From Candidatus Daviesbacteria bacterium (GTDB lineage: Bacteria > Patescibacteria > Microgenomatia > Daviesbacterales > UBA10151), in contig JACPKM010000001.1 in NCBI GenBank assembly GCA_016187025.1, forward strand, positions 434,001 through 498,000: 64,000 bases of DNA, given 5' to 3'. The position numbers and the translations under genes were made by a program. The notes under the pieces were generated by a model. It ran no database searches. It was given only the letters and a program-made list of their open reading frames with translations, and was not told where the DNA came from. Every line of letters starts with the position of its first letter. Positions within the stretch are counted from its first letter, which is position 1. Shown here piece by piece: positions 24,480-34,190 of the stretch.

Positions 24480-25976
24480 GTGAAGTTGGTTTTCAAATAC
24501 AAGACTGAAATCTTTGTTTTAGCAATACTTATTATCCTATATTTTGCCTTACGTTTGCCTAATTTAACTCTACAACCTATATTTGCGGATGAGGCAATCT
24601 ATATCCGCTGGGCCCAGGTAATGAAATCAGAGCCTACTTTAAGGTTTGTCTCTCTTTCTGATGGGAAAACCCCATTTTTTATGTGGATGATGGTGCCGAT
24701 GTTTAAAATCTTTGATGACCCACTTTTTGCCGGAAGATTCCTATCAGTTATTGCTGGACTCGGTACTCTCTTGGGAGTCTTTTTCCTGACCAGGAAAGTG
24801 TTTGGTAAACAAGCCGGTTACTGGTCGTCTCTAATATATGTTGTTACTCCATATACAGTGTTTTTTGACAGGATGGCTTTGGTTGATTCTATGCTTGCAG
24901 CATTTACTATTTGGTCTGTGTATTTTGCAATATGGCTTCTTCAATCGCAGCGACTAGACTTGGCGATGATTCTGGGGTATTTTCTTGGAGGAGGGCTGCT
25001 TGTCAAAACTCCGGGAATGTTTAATCTTCTTGTTCTTCCTGTTAGCATCCTCGGGTTTAAATTTCAAAAGTCTTCAGGTAGTTTAGTAAAACTTTTGGTC
25101 TTTTGGAGTATTTCCTTAATTATTGGATTGGCAATTTATAATATTCTAAGGCTTGGCCCGGGGTTTGAACAGCTTTCTGCTAGAAACCAAGATTATGTTT
25201 TTTCTCCTAGTGAGCTTGTCGGAAGGCCGCTTGATCCATTCATACCACACTTAAGAGATCTCGCTGATTGGTACCCAAAACTATTAACCTGGTCTGGACT
25301 TACTTTCATATTTATTGGACTTTTTAAGTCACTAGTATCCAAGAATCGTTTAGGTTGGGTAGTGGTGGCTTGGGCCTTGGTACCGTTAATGATTCAACTG
25401 GCGTTTCTGAAAACTTTTACTGCAAGATATTTACTTTCATCAATTCCGCTGCTGATAACTATAGGGGGTTTTGGTTTTGTTTATTTGAGTCAAAAGCTCA
25501 AACTATCATCGCTTTTTTCAATAGCTTTAGGTTTAATATTAATTCTGACTCAGAGTCTATACTTTGATTTAACCTTAATCAGTGATCCAGCTAAGGCTCC
25601 ACTTCCAAGAGCAGAAAGAAGAGGCTATTTAGAAGACTGGACTGCAGGATATGGCCTCAAAGATATAGCACAATTTTTAGATGAAAAAAGTAAAGAAGAT
25701 AAAGTGGTTGTTGGTACAGAAGGATTTTTTGGAACTTTGCCTGATGGACTATATATTTACTTGGACAAATCAGAGGTTGTCGTAATAGGGGGTAAATCTG
25801 CAATTTCAGAACAAATCAGGCAAACTGCAAAAGATAACTTGACTTATTTTGTTGGTAATAAAAAAAGAATTGAAGGTAACTTAAAAGATGTCGAGCTGGT
25901 GAGAGAATATCTAAAAGCAAAACCTTTGGATAATTCCCCACAGGATGCAATACAGCTTTATAAGGTAAATCCATAG
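24480..25976 (+). CDS. GT39/ArnT-like membrane glycosyltransferase (GT-C)
   Basis: 498 residues with about ten helices. After helix 1 comes F-A-D37-E38-A-I-Y-I-R-W, a textbook ArnT/PMT-type DE motif, and the C-terminal part is a soluble domain (from about residue 370). TPYTVFFDRMALVDSML resembles the loop-3 region of dolichyl-phosphate-mannose-protein mannosyltransferases. Expected to transfer a sugar from polyprenyl phosphate on the outer face. GTG 24480 is set by the -10 box 6 nt upstream. The next gene starts 14 nt after its stop, so it may head the transcript of the PTPS-related array. Confidence 0.78.
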   Translation: MKLVFKYKTEIFVLAILIILYFALRLPNLTLQPIFADEAIYIRWAQVMKSEPTLRFVSLSDGKTPFFMWMMVPMFKIFDDPLFAGRFLSVIAGLGTLLGVFFLTRKVFGKQAGYWSSLIYVVTPYTVFFDRMALVDSMLAAFTIWSVYFAIWLLQSQRLDLAMILGYFLGGGLLVKTPGMFNLLVLPVSILGFKFQKSSGSLVKLLVFWSISLIIGLAIYNILRLGPGFEQLSARNQDYVFSPSELVGRPLDPFIPHLRDLADWYPKLLTWSGLTFIFIGLFKSLVSKNRLGWVVVAWALVPLMIQLAFLKTFTARYLLSSIPLLITIGGFGFVYLSQKLKLSSLFSIALGLILILTQSLYFDLTLISDPAKAPLPRAERRGYLEDWTAGYGLKDIAQFLDEKSKEDKVVVGTEGFFGTLPDGLYIYLDKSEVVVIGGKSAISEQIRQTAKDNLTYFVGNKKRIEGNLKDVELVREYLKAKPLDNSPQDAIQLYKVNP

Positions 25977-25990
25977 ATTCAATAAATAAA

Positions 25991-27700
25991 ATGCATGTTT
26001 TAAATCTTTTTAAAAAGACCATTATTAGATTTCCGTGGATTTTAGTAATTCTGTTTACGATCCCAAGTTTTATTGCCCTTTTAAGGCCTGGCTTTTTTCC
26101 AATGCAAGATGATTTGCAGGTGTTTAGATTGCACCAAATGGATAAATGCATCAAGGATTTACAGATTCCCTGCCGGTGGATTCCTGACATGGGGTATCAG
26201 TACGGCTATCCTCAATTTAACTTCTATAATCCAAGTGTGTTTTATCTAGGGGAGGTATTTCATTTGGCAGGTTTTCAATTTATTGACTCAGTAAAAATAC
26301 TTTTTATACTAGGCCTTGTTTTATCAGCTATTTCAATGTTTCTTTTGCTGAGATCTTTTGTAGATAATTTCCCTGCGCTGGTTGGATCGCTACTTTATAC
26401 ATATGCTCCATTTAAGGCAGCCCAAGCCTATGTCCGCGGATCATTAAATGAGCTTTGGAGTTTTGTTTTCTTTCCCTTAATATTTCTTTTTGCCTACCAA
26501 TTAATAAAAACCAACAAAAGCAAATACATAATATATCTAGCCTCTTCAGTTGGGTTAATGCTTCTTACCCATAATTTAATGTCTGTTGTAATTGCCCCCT
26601 TGGCAGCAGTTTGGATTCTTAACTGGTTAGTTTTGGAAAAAGGCTGGAGAGTTTTACCTAAGCTTTTTGTAAGCTTGCTTTTGGGGCTAGGCTTGTCAGC
26701 CTTTTTTGTTTTACCAGTTATATTTGAAGGTAAATATGTTCACTTGGAAACACTGATTGGGGGATACTTTGATTATAGACAACACTTTGTAAATATTTAC
26801 CAGCTATTTTTATCTAACTATTTTGGATACGGTTCATCAGTTTTTGGAAACAATGATGAGGTGTCTTTATCAGTTGGAATTGTGCAATGGATTAGCGCAG
26901 CTATTACTTTGACTCTTGCATTGATCAATTTTAAAAAGAAAAAAAAGCTTTCAATTACTGTAATTATAGTATTTCTCCTATCAGTTTTTACAATATTTTT
27001 GATGCATCAGCGCTCAAGTTTTATTTGGGAAAGATTAGAGTTTTTCAAATATTTCCAGTTCCCTTGGAGGTTTCTGGCGGGTAGTACGTTTTTATTATCG
27101 ATTCTTGGAGCAATGGGTATAAGCTTTATAACAAATAAAAGATTGTCAGTTATTTACGGAGGACTAATTACAGTTTCTTTGGGCATTCTTTATTTAAGCT
27201 TTTTTAAACCGGTAAGTTGGAATAATGTGTCTGATCAAGATAAATTTAGCGGACAATCTTGGGAAAAGCAGTTAACAATAAGCATTTTTGACTACTTACC
27301 AATTTATGCCAAGCTACCTCCTAATAAGAAAGCGCCAGAGCGACCAGAAGTATTAGAAGGTGATGTTAAGGTTATAAGCTATTTTAAAGGCAGTAATTAC
27401 CAAGAAGGTGAAGTAGAAGTGGTAGGTAATGAAGCAGTTATCAGAGTTCCTTTGTTTGATTTTCCTGGGATGAAAGTTACATCAAACAATAAACAAATAC
27501 CCCACTGGCATAATGATTGCAGGTTTGAAGAATACTGTTTGGGTTTGATAACTTTTAAATTACCTGAAGGAAATCATAAAATAAAAGCTGAGCTAGGAGA
27601 TACATTAATCAGAACAATAGGGAACACCATTTCCCTATTTTCATTTTTGACTATAATTTCTTTCCTAACCAAAAGAGTATATGAGAAAACAACTAATTAA
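25991..27700 (+). CDS. PTPS-related (PF10131-type) GT-C-like membrane protein, array copy 1
   Basis: 569 residues: N-terminal helix, first outer loop with Q-D40-D41-L-Q-V-F-R-L-H, then IPCRWIPDMGY and GYPQFNFYNP, about ten helices, FQFPWRFLAG near the middle, and a C-terminal beta domain (about 430-540) before a last helix. The DDLQV...GYP.F.FY pattern matches the membrane family misleadingly named '6-pyruvoyl-tetrahydropterin synthase related'. Its place among GT-C genes and the acidic first-loop motif suggest a glycosyltransferase or polymerase that works outside the cell. First of four tandem paralogs; its end overlaps the next gene by 20 nt. Confidence 0.72.
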   Translation: MHVLNLFKKTIIRFPWILVILFTIPSFIALLRPGFFPMQDDLQVFRLHQMDKCIKDLQIPCRWIPDMGYQYGYPQFNFYNPSVFYLGEVFHLAGFQFIDSVKILFILGLVLSAISMFLLLRSFVDNFPALVGSLLYTYAPFKAAQAYVRGSLNELWSFVFFPLIFLFAYQLIKTNKSKYIIYLASSVGLMLLTHNLMSVVIAPLAAVWILNWLVLEKGWRVLPKLFVSLLLGLGLSAFFVLPVIFEGKYVHLETLIGGYFDYRQHFVNIYQLFLSNYFGYGSSVFGNNDEVSLSVGIVQWISAAITLTLALINFKKKKKLSITVIIVFLLSVFTIFLMHQRSSFIWERLEFFKYFQFPWRFLAGSTFLLSILGAMGISFITNKRLSVIYGGLITVSLGILYLSFFKPVSWNNVSDQDKFSGQSWEKQLTISIFDYLPIYAKLPPNKKAPERPEVLEGDVKVISYFKGSNYQEGEVEVVGNEAVIRVPLFDFPGMKVTSNNKQIPHWHNDCRFEEYCLGLITFKLPEGNHKIKAELGDTLIRTIGNTISLFSFLTIISFLTKRVYEKTTN

Positions 27701-29351
27701 TAATTGGCAGGTTTTGACAATAATTGCTCTTTCAATGCTTATTGTTTGGCCGCTATTTTTACCTGGGTATTTTACTCATCATGATGATTTACAAGTCATG
27801 AGGATATTTGAAATGAGAAAGTGTTTAGAGGACTTACAAATTCCTTGTAGATGGGTACCTGATATGGGTTATGGTAATGGTTTTCCGCTTTTTAATTATT
27901 ACAGTGTCCTTCCTTATTATTTAGGGGCATTTTTTAGCTTTATTTTTGGTTACTTAATTTCAGCAAAAATACTATTTTTAGTTCCTTTGCTACTGGGTGG
28001 AGTATCAATGTATCTGTTTGCCAAGGAGATTTTTAACAAAGAGGTAGGGTTGGCAGTTGGGATAATTTATTCTTTTGCTCCGTACAGGGCAGTAGATAGC
28101 TATGTCAGAGGGGCTGTGGCAGAAAGCTTTGCACTGGCTATAATCCCTTTAGTATTTTATTTTTTCTCAAGACTTATTAAAGAAAAAGGGTATTTAAACT
28201 TTTTAGGAGCGACACTTTCTCTTACTGCTTTTCTTATGTCTCATAATATAATGACACTTTTTTTCCTGCCTATTTTACTTGTATGGATTCTAATATTAAT
28301 TTTCCACAATAATGAACAGAGTTTTTATTCGAAGAAAAACTTTAAGTTTGTATTTCTTAGTTTAATACTAAGTATTGGTCTTTCTTCATTTTTTCTTCTT
28401 CCAGCCTTTCTAGAAAAAGATTTAGTTGAAATTGATACTTTAACCCGGTTTGATCTAAACTTTAGGGTCCATTTCATTTCTATTGGACAGTTATTTGAAA
28501 GGTCGTGGGGGTATGGTGCATCAGTTTTAGGGCCAAATGATTCTATTTCATTTCAAATTGGCCTGCCTCTCTGGATATTGTCTGCTGTTTCAATTATCTG
28601 GTTTGTCCTTAACTTGACTAAAAGAAAAAATTTACTTGTCTATACCCTATTTTACTTAAGTTTTATTGGATCAGTTTTTATGATGCATAACAAATCAGCT
28701 TTTATTTGGGAAAAGATTTCTCTTCTGCATTTTGCACAGTTTCCGTGGAGGTTTTTATCAATTACTATTTTTTCAGGAGCCATTCTTTCAGGGTTTGCTT
28801 TAACTATTTTTAAAGGAAGAGTCCAAAAAGTTATACTTTTTACAATTATTGTTTTGACAGTCTTTCTAAATTGGGGCTATTTTAAACCAAATAGTTTTTA
28901 TCCTACCTCTGATCAAAAGAAGTTATCTGGTAAGGAATGGGAGAATCAACAAAAGGCTGCGATTTTTGATTATTTACCAAAGGGAGCAATAGATCCGCAA
29001 GAGGCAGCACCTGATAAACCGATTGTTTTATCAGGAGAAGTGAAGATAGAAAATTTTCAAAAAAAGAGCAATAGATGGGAATTTATGGCTGAGGTAAACA
29101 AGGAGTCTAAGCTTGAAATGCCTGTTTTTGATTTTCCGGATTGGGAAGTTTTTATAGACAGTAAAAAAATAAACCATGAAAAAAGCCCGCTTTTAAAAAG
29201 AGTAGCCTTCAGCGTTCCAGAAGGGGAGCATAAGATAAAAGGATACCTAAAAGATACACCGGTAAGAAGTTTTGCCAATGCAACAACCCTTTTGTCGCTG
29301 ATTGTTTTACTATTTTTAGTTTATGGAAAAGGTCGAAAAGTTTTTAATTAA
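27681..29351 (+). CDS. PTPS-related GT-C-like membrane protein, array copy 2
   Basis: 556 residues, close paralog of the preceding gene. The first loop reads H-H-D35-D36-L-Q-V-M-R, with IPCRWVPDMGYGNGFPLFNY just after. FAQFPWRFLS and the C-terminal beta domain ending in a helix are also shared. ATG 27681 overlaps the end of copy 1 by 20 nt and its own end overlaps copy 3 by 29 nt, so the array is translationally coupled. Donor and acceptor unknown. Confidence 0.72.
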   Translation: MRKQLINNWQVLTIIALSMLIVWPLFLPGYFTHHDDLQVMRIFEMRKCLEDLQIPCRWVPDMGYGNGFPLFNYYSVLPYYLGAFFSFIFGYLISAKILFLVPLLLGGVSMYLFAKEIFNKEVGLAVGIIYSFAPYRAVDSYVRGAVAESFALAIIPLVFYFFSRLIKEKGYLNFLGATLSLTAFLMSHNIMTLFFLPILLVWILILIFHNNEQSFYSKKNFKFVFLSLILSIGLSSFFLLPAFLEKDLVEIDTLTRFDLNFRVHFISIGQLFERSWGYGASVLGPNDSISFQIGLPLWILSAVSIIWFVLNLTKRKNLLVYTLFYLSFIGSVFMMHNKSAFIWEKISLLHFAQFPWRFLSITIFSGAILSGFALTIFKGRVQKVILFTIIVLTVFLNWGYFKPNSFYPTSDQKKLSGKEWENQQKAAIFDYLPKGAIDPQEAAPDKPIVLSGEVKIENFQKKSNRWEFMAEVNKESKLEMPVFDFPDWEVFIDSKKINHEKSPLLKRVAFSVPEGEHKIKGYLKDTPVRSFANATTLLSLIVLLFLVYGKGRKVFN

Positions 29352-30999
29352 ATATAGATTTTTTGTTATTTCGGTACTTCTTGCTCCGGCTGTATGGGCT
29401 TTGTTCGTTCCTGGCTACTACGGTGCCTCAGATGATATTCATATAGCATGGCTTTATGAAATGGACCAAGTAATAAAGCTAGGACAATTTCCTCCAAGGT
29501 ATGTTCCGGATTTAAGCTTTGGGTTTGGTTATCCTTTGTTTTCTTTTGTTTTTCCGCTACCGTTTTACATAGCAGAGATTGTTCATCTTATTTCTAGACT
29601 AAGCTTTGTTGATAGTGTAAAGTCTGTTTTTTTCCTCAGTGTTCCCCTTTCGTTTTTTACAATGTATTTGCTTCTTAAAAGGTTTTCCTCTCAGCTTTTA
29701 TCAATTGCTGGAGCGCTTGTTTATGTCTACACACCTTACAGAGCAACTGATCTTTATGTTAGGGGAGCTATAGGGGAATTGTTTTCTTTTGCAGTTTTGC
29801 CAATTGTTGCCCTATCAGTAATTAAGTTATCAGGTTATAAGTTTAACTTAAAATGGATTGGAATTGGCGGATTATCACTTAGTGCACTGATTCTTACTCA
29901 TAATATTACAGCGTATATGTTTTACCCAACCGTTATTTTGTTATGGTTGGTGTTATTGCTAGCAAGCAGAAGAGACCTTGCAAAAAAAGTATTGCAGTTT
30001 TTCTTGATGAATTTACTAGGTTTGGCGGGAAGTATTTACTTTTGGCTTCCGGCGATAATTGAAAGTAAATTATTTAAGTACGATACCGTATTTAATTTCA
30101 CCGATCATTTTCCGACCCTTAAACAGTTATTCACACCTTATTTTGGATACGGAGCATCAGTACCTGGGCCTTTTGATGGATTATCTTTTTTCATAGGATT
30201 TATAAATATATTATTAGTAATCACTGCGTTTTTATCAGTTTTCTTATACAGAAAAAAATATTCAAAGACCGAGTTTGCTTTTTTTGGTTGGCTGATGGTA
30301 ATACTTTTAATGACTGTTTTTATGATGAATTTTAGATCCACTTTTGTTTGGGAAAATGTCCCGCTGATTCCCTATTTCCAGTTTCCCTGGAGGTTTTTAA
30401 TTTTAACCACCTTTATCACCCCACTTTTTATTATCTTTCTTGAGAAAAGCGAGTATAAAAACATACTGGCGATTCTTATTATAATTTCTGTAGTTTCACT
30501 CAATGGAGTCTATTTTAGACCTCATGATTTTTTGGGAAGAGAAGACAGTTATTTTTTAGATAGATACATTCCTTATCCCAAGGCAAGTGAGGAGTACAAA
30601 AAAACTCAAGAGGAGTATTTGCGTTTACCAAAAGATTTAATTAAAAGACCAGACCAAAATTACCCTCTAACATTTCCTGTTACTGAGCAAATTATTCAGA
30701 TTAATCCATTTAACAGATTAGCAGGTGAGACTAAGGTTAAAGCCGATAAAGACTTTATTCTATATTTTAACAAGTACTATTATCCGGGATGGCAGGTAAA
30801 AATCGATAAGCAAAAGACTGAGATATTTTCCAGTCCTCCTTTTGGGCAAGTTAGTGTTAAAATACCCTCTGGCGAGCATTTAGTGGAGATTTTATTTAAA
30901 GAAACCGTACTTAGGCAGTCGTTGAATCTTGTTTCTTTGCTGGCTATCATACTTTCCCTATCGCTTACATTTCAGACTAGACTCAAAGAAAATGAATAA
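29323..30999 (+). CDS. PTPS-related GT-C-like membrane protein, array copy 3 (diverged)
   Basis: 558 residues with the same overall plan, but the most diverged of the four. The first loop reads A-S-D37-D38-I-H-I-A-W and then FPPRYVPDLSFGFGYPLFSF, lacking the Cys of the PCRW block found in the other copies. FQFPWRFLILTTF is kept. The C-terminal beta domain includes YYPGWQVKIDK. The different loop suggests a different sugar or acceptor. It overlaps copy 2 by 29 nt and copy 4 by 8 nt. Confidence 0.7.
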   Translation: MEKVEKFLIKYRFFVISVLLAPAVWALFVPGYYGASDDIHIAWLYEMDQVIKLGQFPPRYVPDLSFGFGYPLFSFVFPLPFYIAEIVHLISRLSFVDSVKSVFFLSVPLSFFTMYLLLKRFSSQLLSIAGALVYVYTPYRATDLYVRGAIGELFSFAVLPIVALSVIKLSGYKFNLKWIGIGGLSLSALILTHNITAYMFYPTVILLWLVLLLASRRDLAKKVLQFFLMNLLGLAGSIYFWLPAIIESKLFKYDTVFNFTDHFPTLKQLFTPYFGYGASVPGPFDGLSFFIGFINILLVITAFLSVFLYRKKYSKTEFAFFGWLMVILLMTVFMMNFRSTFVWENVPLIPYFQFPWRFLILTTFITPLFIIFLEKSEYKNILAILIIISVVSLNGVYFRPHDFLGREDSYFLDRYIPYPKASEEYKKTQEEYLRLPKDLIKRPDQNYPLTFPVTEQIIQINPFNRLAGETKVKADKDFILYFNKYYYPGWQVKIDKQKTEIFSSPPFGQVSVKIPSGEHLVEILFKETVLRQSLNLVSLLAIILSLSLTFQTRLKENE

Positions 31000-32704
31000 C
31001 TTAATTAAGCTGGTAAAAAAGCCTGTAGCAATAACTTTTATATTATCAATTGCTCTACTGTGGCCGCTTTTTGTCGCACCTTACTTTACCCATCATGATG
31101 ATGTGCAAGTTATTAGGCTATATGAGATGGACAAATGCATTAAAGATTTACAAATCCCCTGTCGTTGGGTACCAGATTTGGGAGGACAATACGGCTATCC
31201 TCTTTTTAACTATTATGCACCTTTACCTTACTACGTCGGAGAAATATTTTTCTTACTAACAAATAATTTGATTTTATCAATGAAGGTAATGTTTGTTATA
31301 CCATTTATTGCCTCATTTATTTTCATGTATTTACTGGCAAAAAAGTTTTGGGGTGAGTTAGGTGCAAGTGTATCGGCCCTTTTTTACTCTTATGCTCCCT
31401 ATCATGCACTTGATTTTTATGTCAGGGGAGCAATGGGAGAGTTATGGGCACTGATGGCATTCCCAGCAATATTTTATTCCCTTTTTAAGCTATTTGAGAA
31501 AAAATCTATTGGTAATATCCTTTTTTTAACACTATCTTTCTCTGTACTTTTACTCTCTCATAATTTGTCTACAATGATATTTATACCCTTTGTGGCAATA
31601 TTTACTATTTTTTTGTATCTGTTCAAAAGAGATAATTTTTTTGTTTTATCGATTCTTGCATCTTTTACTCTCGCAATTGTTTTATCATCTTTTTACTTTA
31701 TACCTGTAATAGCTGAGAAAGACTTTGTTCATGTTGATACAACAACCTATGGATATTTTCATTATACTGAGCACTTTAAAGGATTTAAAAAGCTATTTTT
31801 GGATAGAAGCTGGGGTTGGGGACAATCAGTTAGGGAAGTGCCAGGAGGAGAAAGAGATGGGATATCTTTTCAAATTGGTTGGGTGCATGTTCTTGCTTGG
31901 GTAATTTCTCTATTTGTTGCCAAAAGATTGTGGAGCAGTAAAACTAACAAGCTGGCTGTTGCTACAATAATTTTAACCACTATTGGAATTATGTTTGCTA
32001 TTTTTATGGTGAATCCTAGATCGGAGCCTATATGGAAGGCTATACCTCCTTTGGAGTTTTTGCAGTTTCCCTGGAGGTTTTTGATTTTAATAACATTTTT
32101 TATCTCATTTCTGTCAGGAAGTATCTTTTTGCTGACTCGCAGCAAAAAGATATGGTTACTTTTAATGGTAGCTGTTGCACTTTTTAACTTTAGCTATTTC
32201 AGGCCTGAAAAATTTATCTACACCAGTAACCAAGAGCTTTTGCAAGGAAGTAATTGGAACAAGCAAATTATGCGTTCCATATTTGATTTTTTGCCAATTT
32301 ATGCAAAAGAGCCTCCCGCCACACTTGCTGAATCTAACTACCAAATTTTAACCGGGGAAGCAAGTATAAAAGATTTTAATAAAGGCACAAATTGGTTTAA
32401 CTTTAATGCCGATGTTAAAACGCATACTATTCTCAGGCTTTCTCAGTATTATTTTCCGGAATGGATTATTAAAATAGATGGACAGGTGGCCAATATAGAG
32501 TATAAGAATAATACTTTAGGTTTAATGACTCTTATTTTGGGAGAGGGAGAGTACAGAATAGAAGGTAGGTTATTTGATACTCCTGTTCGTATACTATCAA
32601 ACTGGCTAAGCTTAATCGGGTTTGTTGTAATATTGATTCTATTTCCCCTACAATTTAAACGGATTCAAATTTGGATTATGTATTATTTAAAAAGAGCAGG
32701 ATAA
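30992..32704 (+). CDS. PTPS-related GT-C-like membrane protein, array copy 4
   Basis: 570 residues. H-H-D36-D37-V-Q-V-I-R, IPCRWVPDLGGQYGYPLFNY and LQFPWRFLILITF place it close to copies 1 and 2. The start chosen is ATG 30992, which overlaps the copy-3 stop (ATGAATAA) and aligns with the N terminus of the other copies; a longer frame from 30929 lies inside copy 3. The flippase gene starts one base after its stop. Confidence 0.72.
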   Translation: MNNLIKLVKKPVAITFILSIALLWPLFVAPYFTHHDDVQVIRLYEMDKCIKDLQIPCRWVPDLGGQYGYPLFNYYAPLPYYVGEIFFLLTNNLILSMKVMFVIPFIASFIFMYLLAKKFWGELGASVSALFYSYAPYHALDFYVRGAMGELWALMAFPAIFYSLFKLFEKKSIGNILFLTLSFSVLLLSHNLSTMIFIPFVAIFTIFLYLFKRDNFFVLSILASFTLAIVLSSFYFIPVIAEKDFVHVDTTTYGYFHYTEHFKGFKKLFLDRSWGWGQSVREVPGGERDGISFQIGWVHVLAWVISLFVAKRLWSSKTNKLAVATIILTTIGIMFAIFMVNPRSEPIWKAIPPLEFLQFPWRFLILITFFISFLSGSIFLLTRSKKIWLLLMVAVALFNFSYFRPEKFIYTSNQELLQGSNWNKQIMRSIFDFLPIYAKEPPATLAESNYQILTGEASIKDFNKGTNWFNFNADVKTHTILRLSQYYFPEWIIKIDGQVANIEYKNNTLGLMTLILGEGEYRIEGRLFDTPVRILSNWLSLIGFVVILILFPLQFKRIQIWIMYYLKRAG

Positions 32705-32705
32705 T

Positions 32706-34190
32706 ATGTCATTTAACAGCAGCGATGGTGAAATAACTTACGAAAAGATAAAAGAAAGAGCCATTAAAGGTGTGGCTTTTTTGACCGGACGCAATTTTTT
32801 GCTTCAAGCTATTACCCAGATTTCATTTTTTCTTCTAACTATTTTTCTAAGCCCTAGTCAGTTTGGTGTATTTTTCTTAGTATCTACAGTAATTAACTTC
32901 TTTGCTTACTTTTCTGATATTGGCTTGGCAGCAGCTTTAATACAAAGAAAAGATAAAGTTGCACAAGATGACCTTAAAACAGTTTTTACAGTGCAGCAGG
33001 TTTTAGTCTTACTGACAATTGCCATAATATTTATACTGACTCCTTTTTTTCAGAACTGGTACAAACTTTCTCAAGAGGGAGTTTATCTTATTTGGGCTCT
33101 TGCCATATCTTTGCTTTTTTCTTCTTTGAAGACAATCCCTACTGTACTGCTAGAAAGACAACTTAGTTTTGGTAAATCAGTTCTACCTCAGATCGTTGAA
33201 ACAATTGCATTTTATGCAACTGCTGTTGTGTTAGCTTTTAAAGGGTTTGGCGTTACCAGTTTTACAGTAGCTGTTTTACTAAGAGGGATTTCAGGACTGT
33301 TATCTATATATCTTATACAACCTTGGCAACCAGGATTTGCCATTTCCAAAAAATCTTTGCAAAGTCTTCTTAGATTTGGTGTACCTTATCAGCTGAATAC
33401 TTTCCTGGCTTTAGTTAAAGATGATGGTCTGATCATGTTTTTGGGCGGAGTTTTGGGGACCTCAGGGATGGGGTTTTTAGGATGGGCTCAAAAATGGGGT
33501 TTTGCCCCTTTAAGATTTTTTATGGATCAAATTATCAAAGTCACATTTCCTGCATTTTCCAGGCTTCAACATGATAAAGAAAAGTTATCAAATGCAGTGT
33601 CAAAGTCCATCTTGTTTGTTTCTTTAATGGTTTTTCCATCAGTTGTGGGTTTGGTAGTTTTGGCACCTCTTTTAACAACAGTTATCCCCAAGTATGAAAA
33701 ATGGCAGCCTGCATTAGTAGCACTTTCTCTTTTTGGTTTTAATGCAATGTGGGCGGCAGTAACCACCCCTTTAACAAATACTTTAAATGCAATTGGAAAG
33801 ATTCAGTTAACCTTTAGACTGATGATGATGTGGACAATATTAACATGGGTTTTTATTCCGCTTCTGGCAATTAATTATGGTATTAACGGCGCAGCTTTAG
33901 GTTTTGCTTTAGTAGGTTTGAGTTCTGTGATAGCAATAGCTGTTGCATTAAAATATGTAGAAATTGATTTAACAAAATCAGTTATCAAACCCCTGATTTC
34001 ATCTTTGGTCATGGGTATAGTTTTGTTTTATGTTTCTAGCATGCTTTCGCCTACACTGTTGAGTGTATTTATTCTACTTGCTTTAGGGATTGTTATTTAT
34101 ATATTGCAGATCTTACTTTTTCTAAGAGACGAGGTTGCACAGGGCCTTAGACAGCTAATTAATATTATTAAAGTTAAGGAAGTTAGTTGA
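32706..34190 (+). CDS. Wzx-type lipid-linked oligosaccharide flippase (MOP superfamily)
   Basis: 494 residues with about 13-14 helices and the polysaccharide-biosynthesis-protein pattern: GVAFLTGRNFLLQAITQISF at the N terminus, LSPSQFGVFFLVS in helix 2, and FGVPYQLNTFLALVKDDGLI at the start of the second half. Members export lipid-linked glycans from the inner to the outer face. AGGA lies 4 nt before ATG 32706. It follows the PTPS-related array and precedes the deacetylase-GT-C fusion, which fits a role in exporting what those enzymes work on. A second flippase is at 60882. Confidence 0.87.
   Translation: MSFNSSDGEITYEKIKERAIKGVAFLTGRNFLLQAITQISFFLLTIFLSPSQFGVFFLVSTVINFFAYFSDIGLAAALIQRKDKVAQDDLKTVFTVQQVLVLLTIAIIFILTPFFQNWYKLSQEGVYLIWALAISLLFSSLKTIPTVLLERQLSFGKSVLPQIVETIAFYATAVVLAFKGFGVTSFTVAVLLRGISGLLSIYLIQPWQPGFAISKKSLQSLLRFGVPYQLNTFLALVKDDGLIMFLGGVLGTSGMGFLGWAQKWGFAPLRFFMDQIIKVTFPAFSRLQHDKEKLSNAVSKSILFVSLMVFPSVVGLVVLAPLLTTVIPKYEKWQPALVALSLFGFNAMWAAVTTPLTNTLNAIGKIQLTFRLMMMWTILTWVFIPLLAINYGINGAALGFALVGLSSVIAIAVALKYVEIDLTKSVIKPLISSLVMGIVLFYVSSMLSPTLLSVFILLALGIVIYILQILLFLRDEVAQGLRQLINIIKVKEVS
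34176..34180 (+). promoter_or_regulatory. Shine-Dalgarno sequence of the 1190-aa fusion gene
   Basis: AAGGA lies 6 nt before TTG 34187 inside the end of the flippase gene. It supports the TTG start over the GTG at 34193. Confidence 0.5.
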
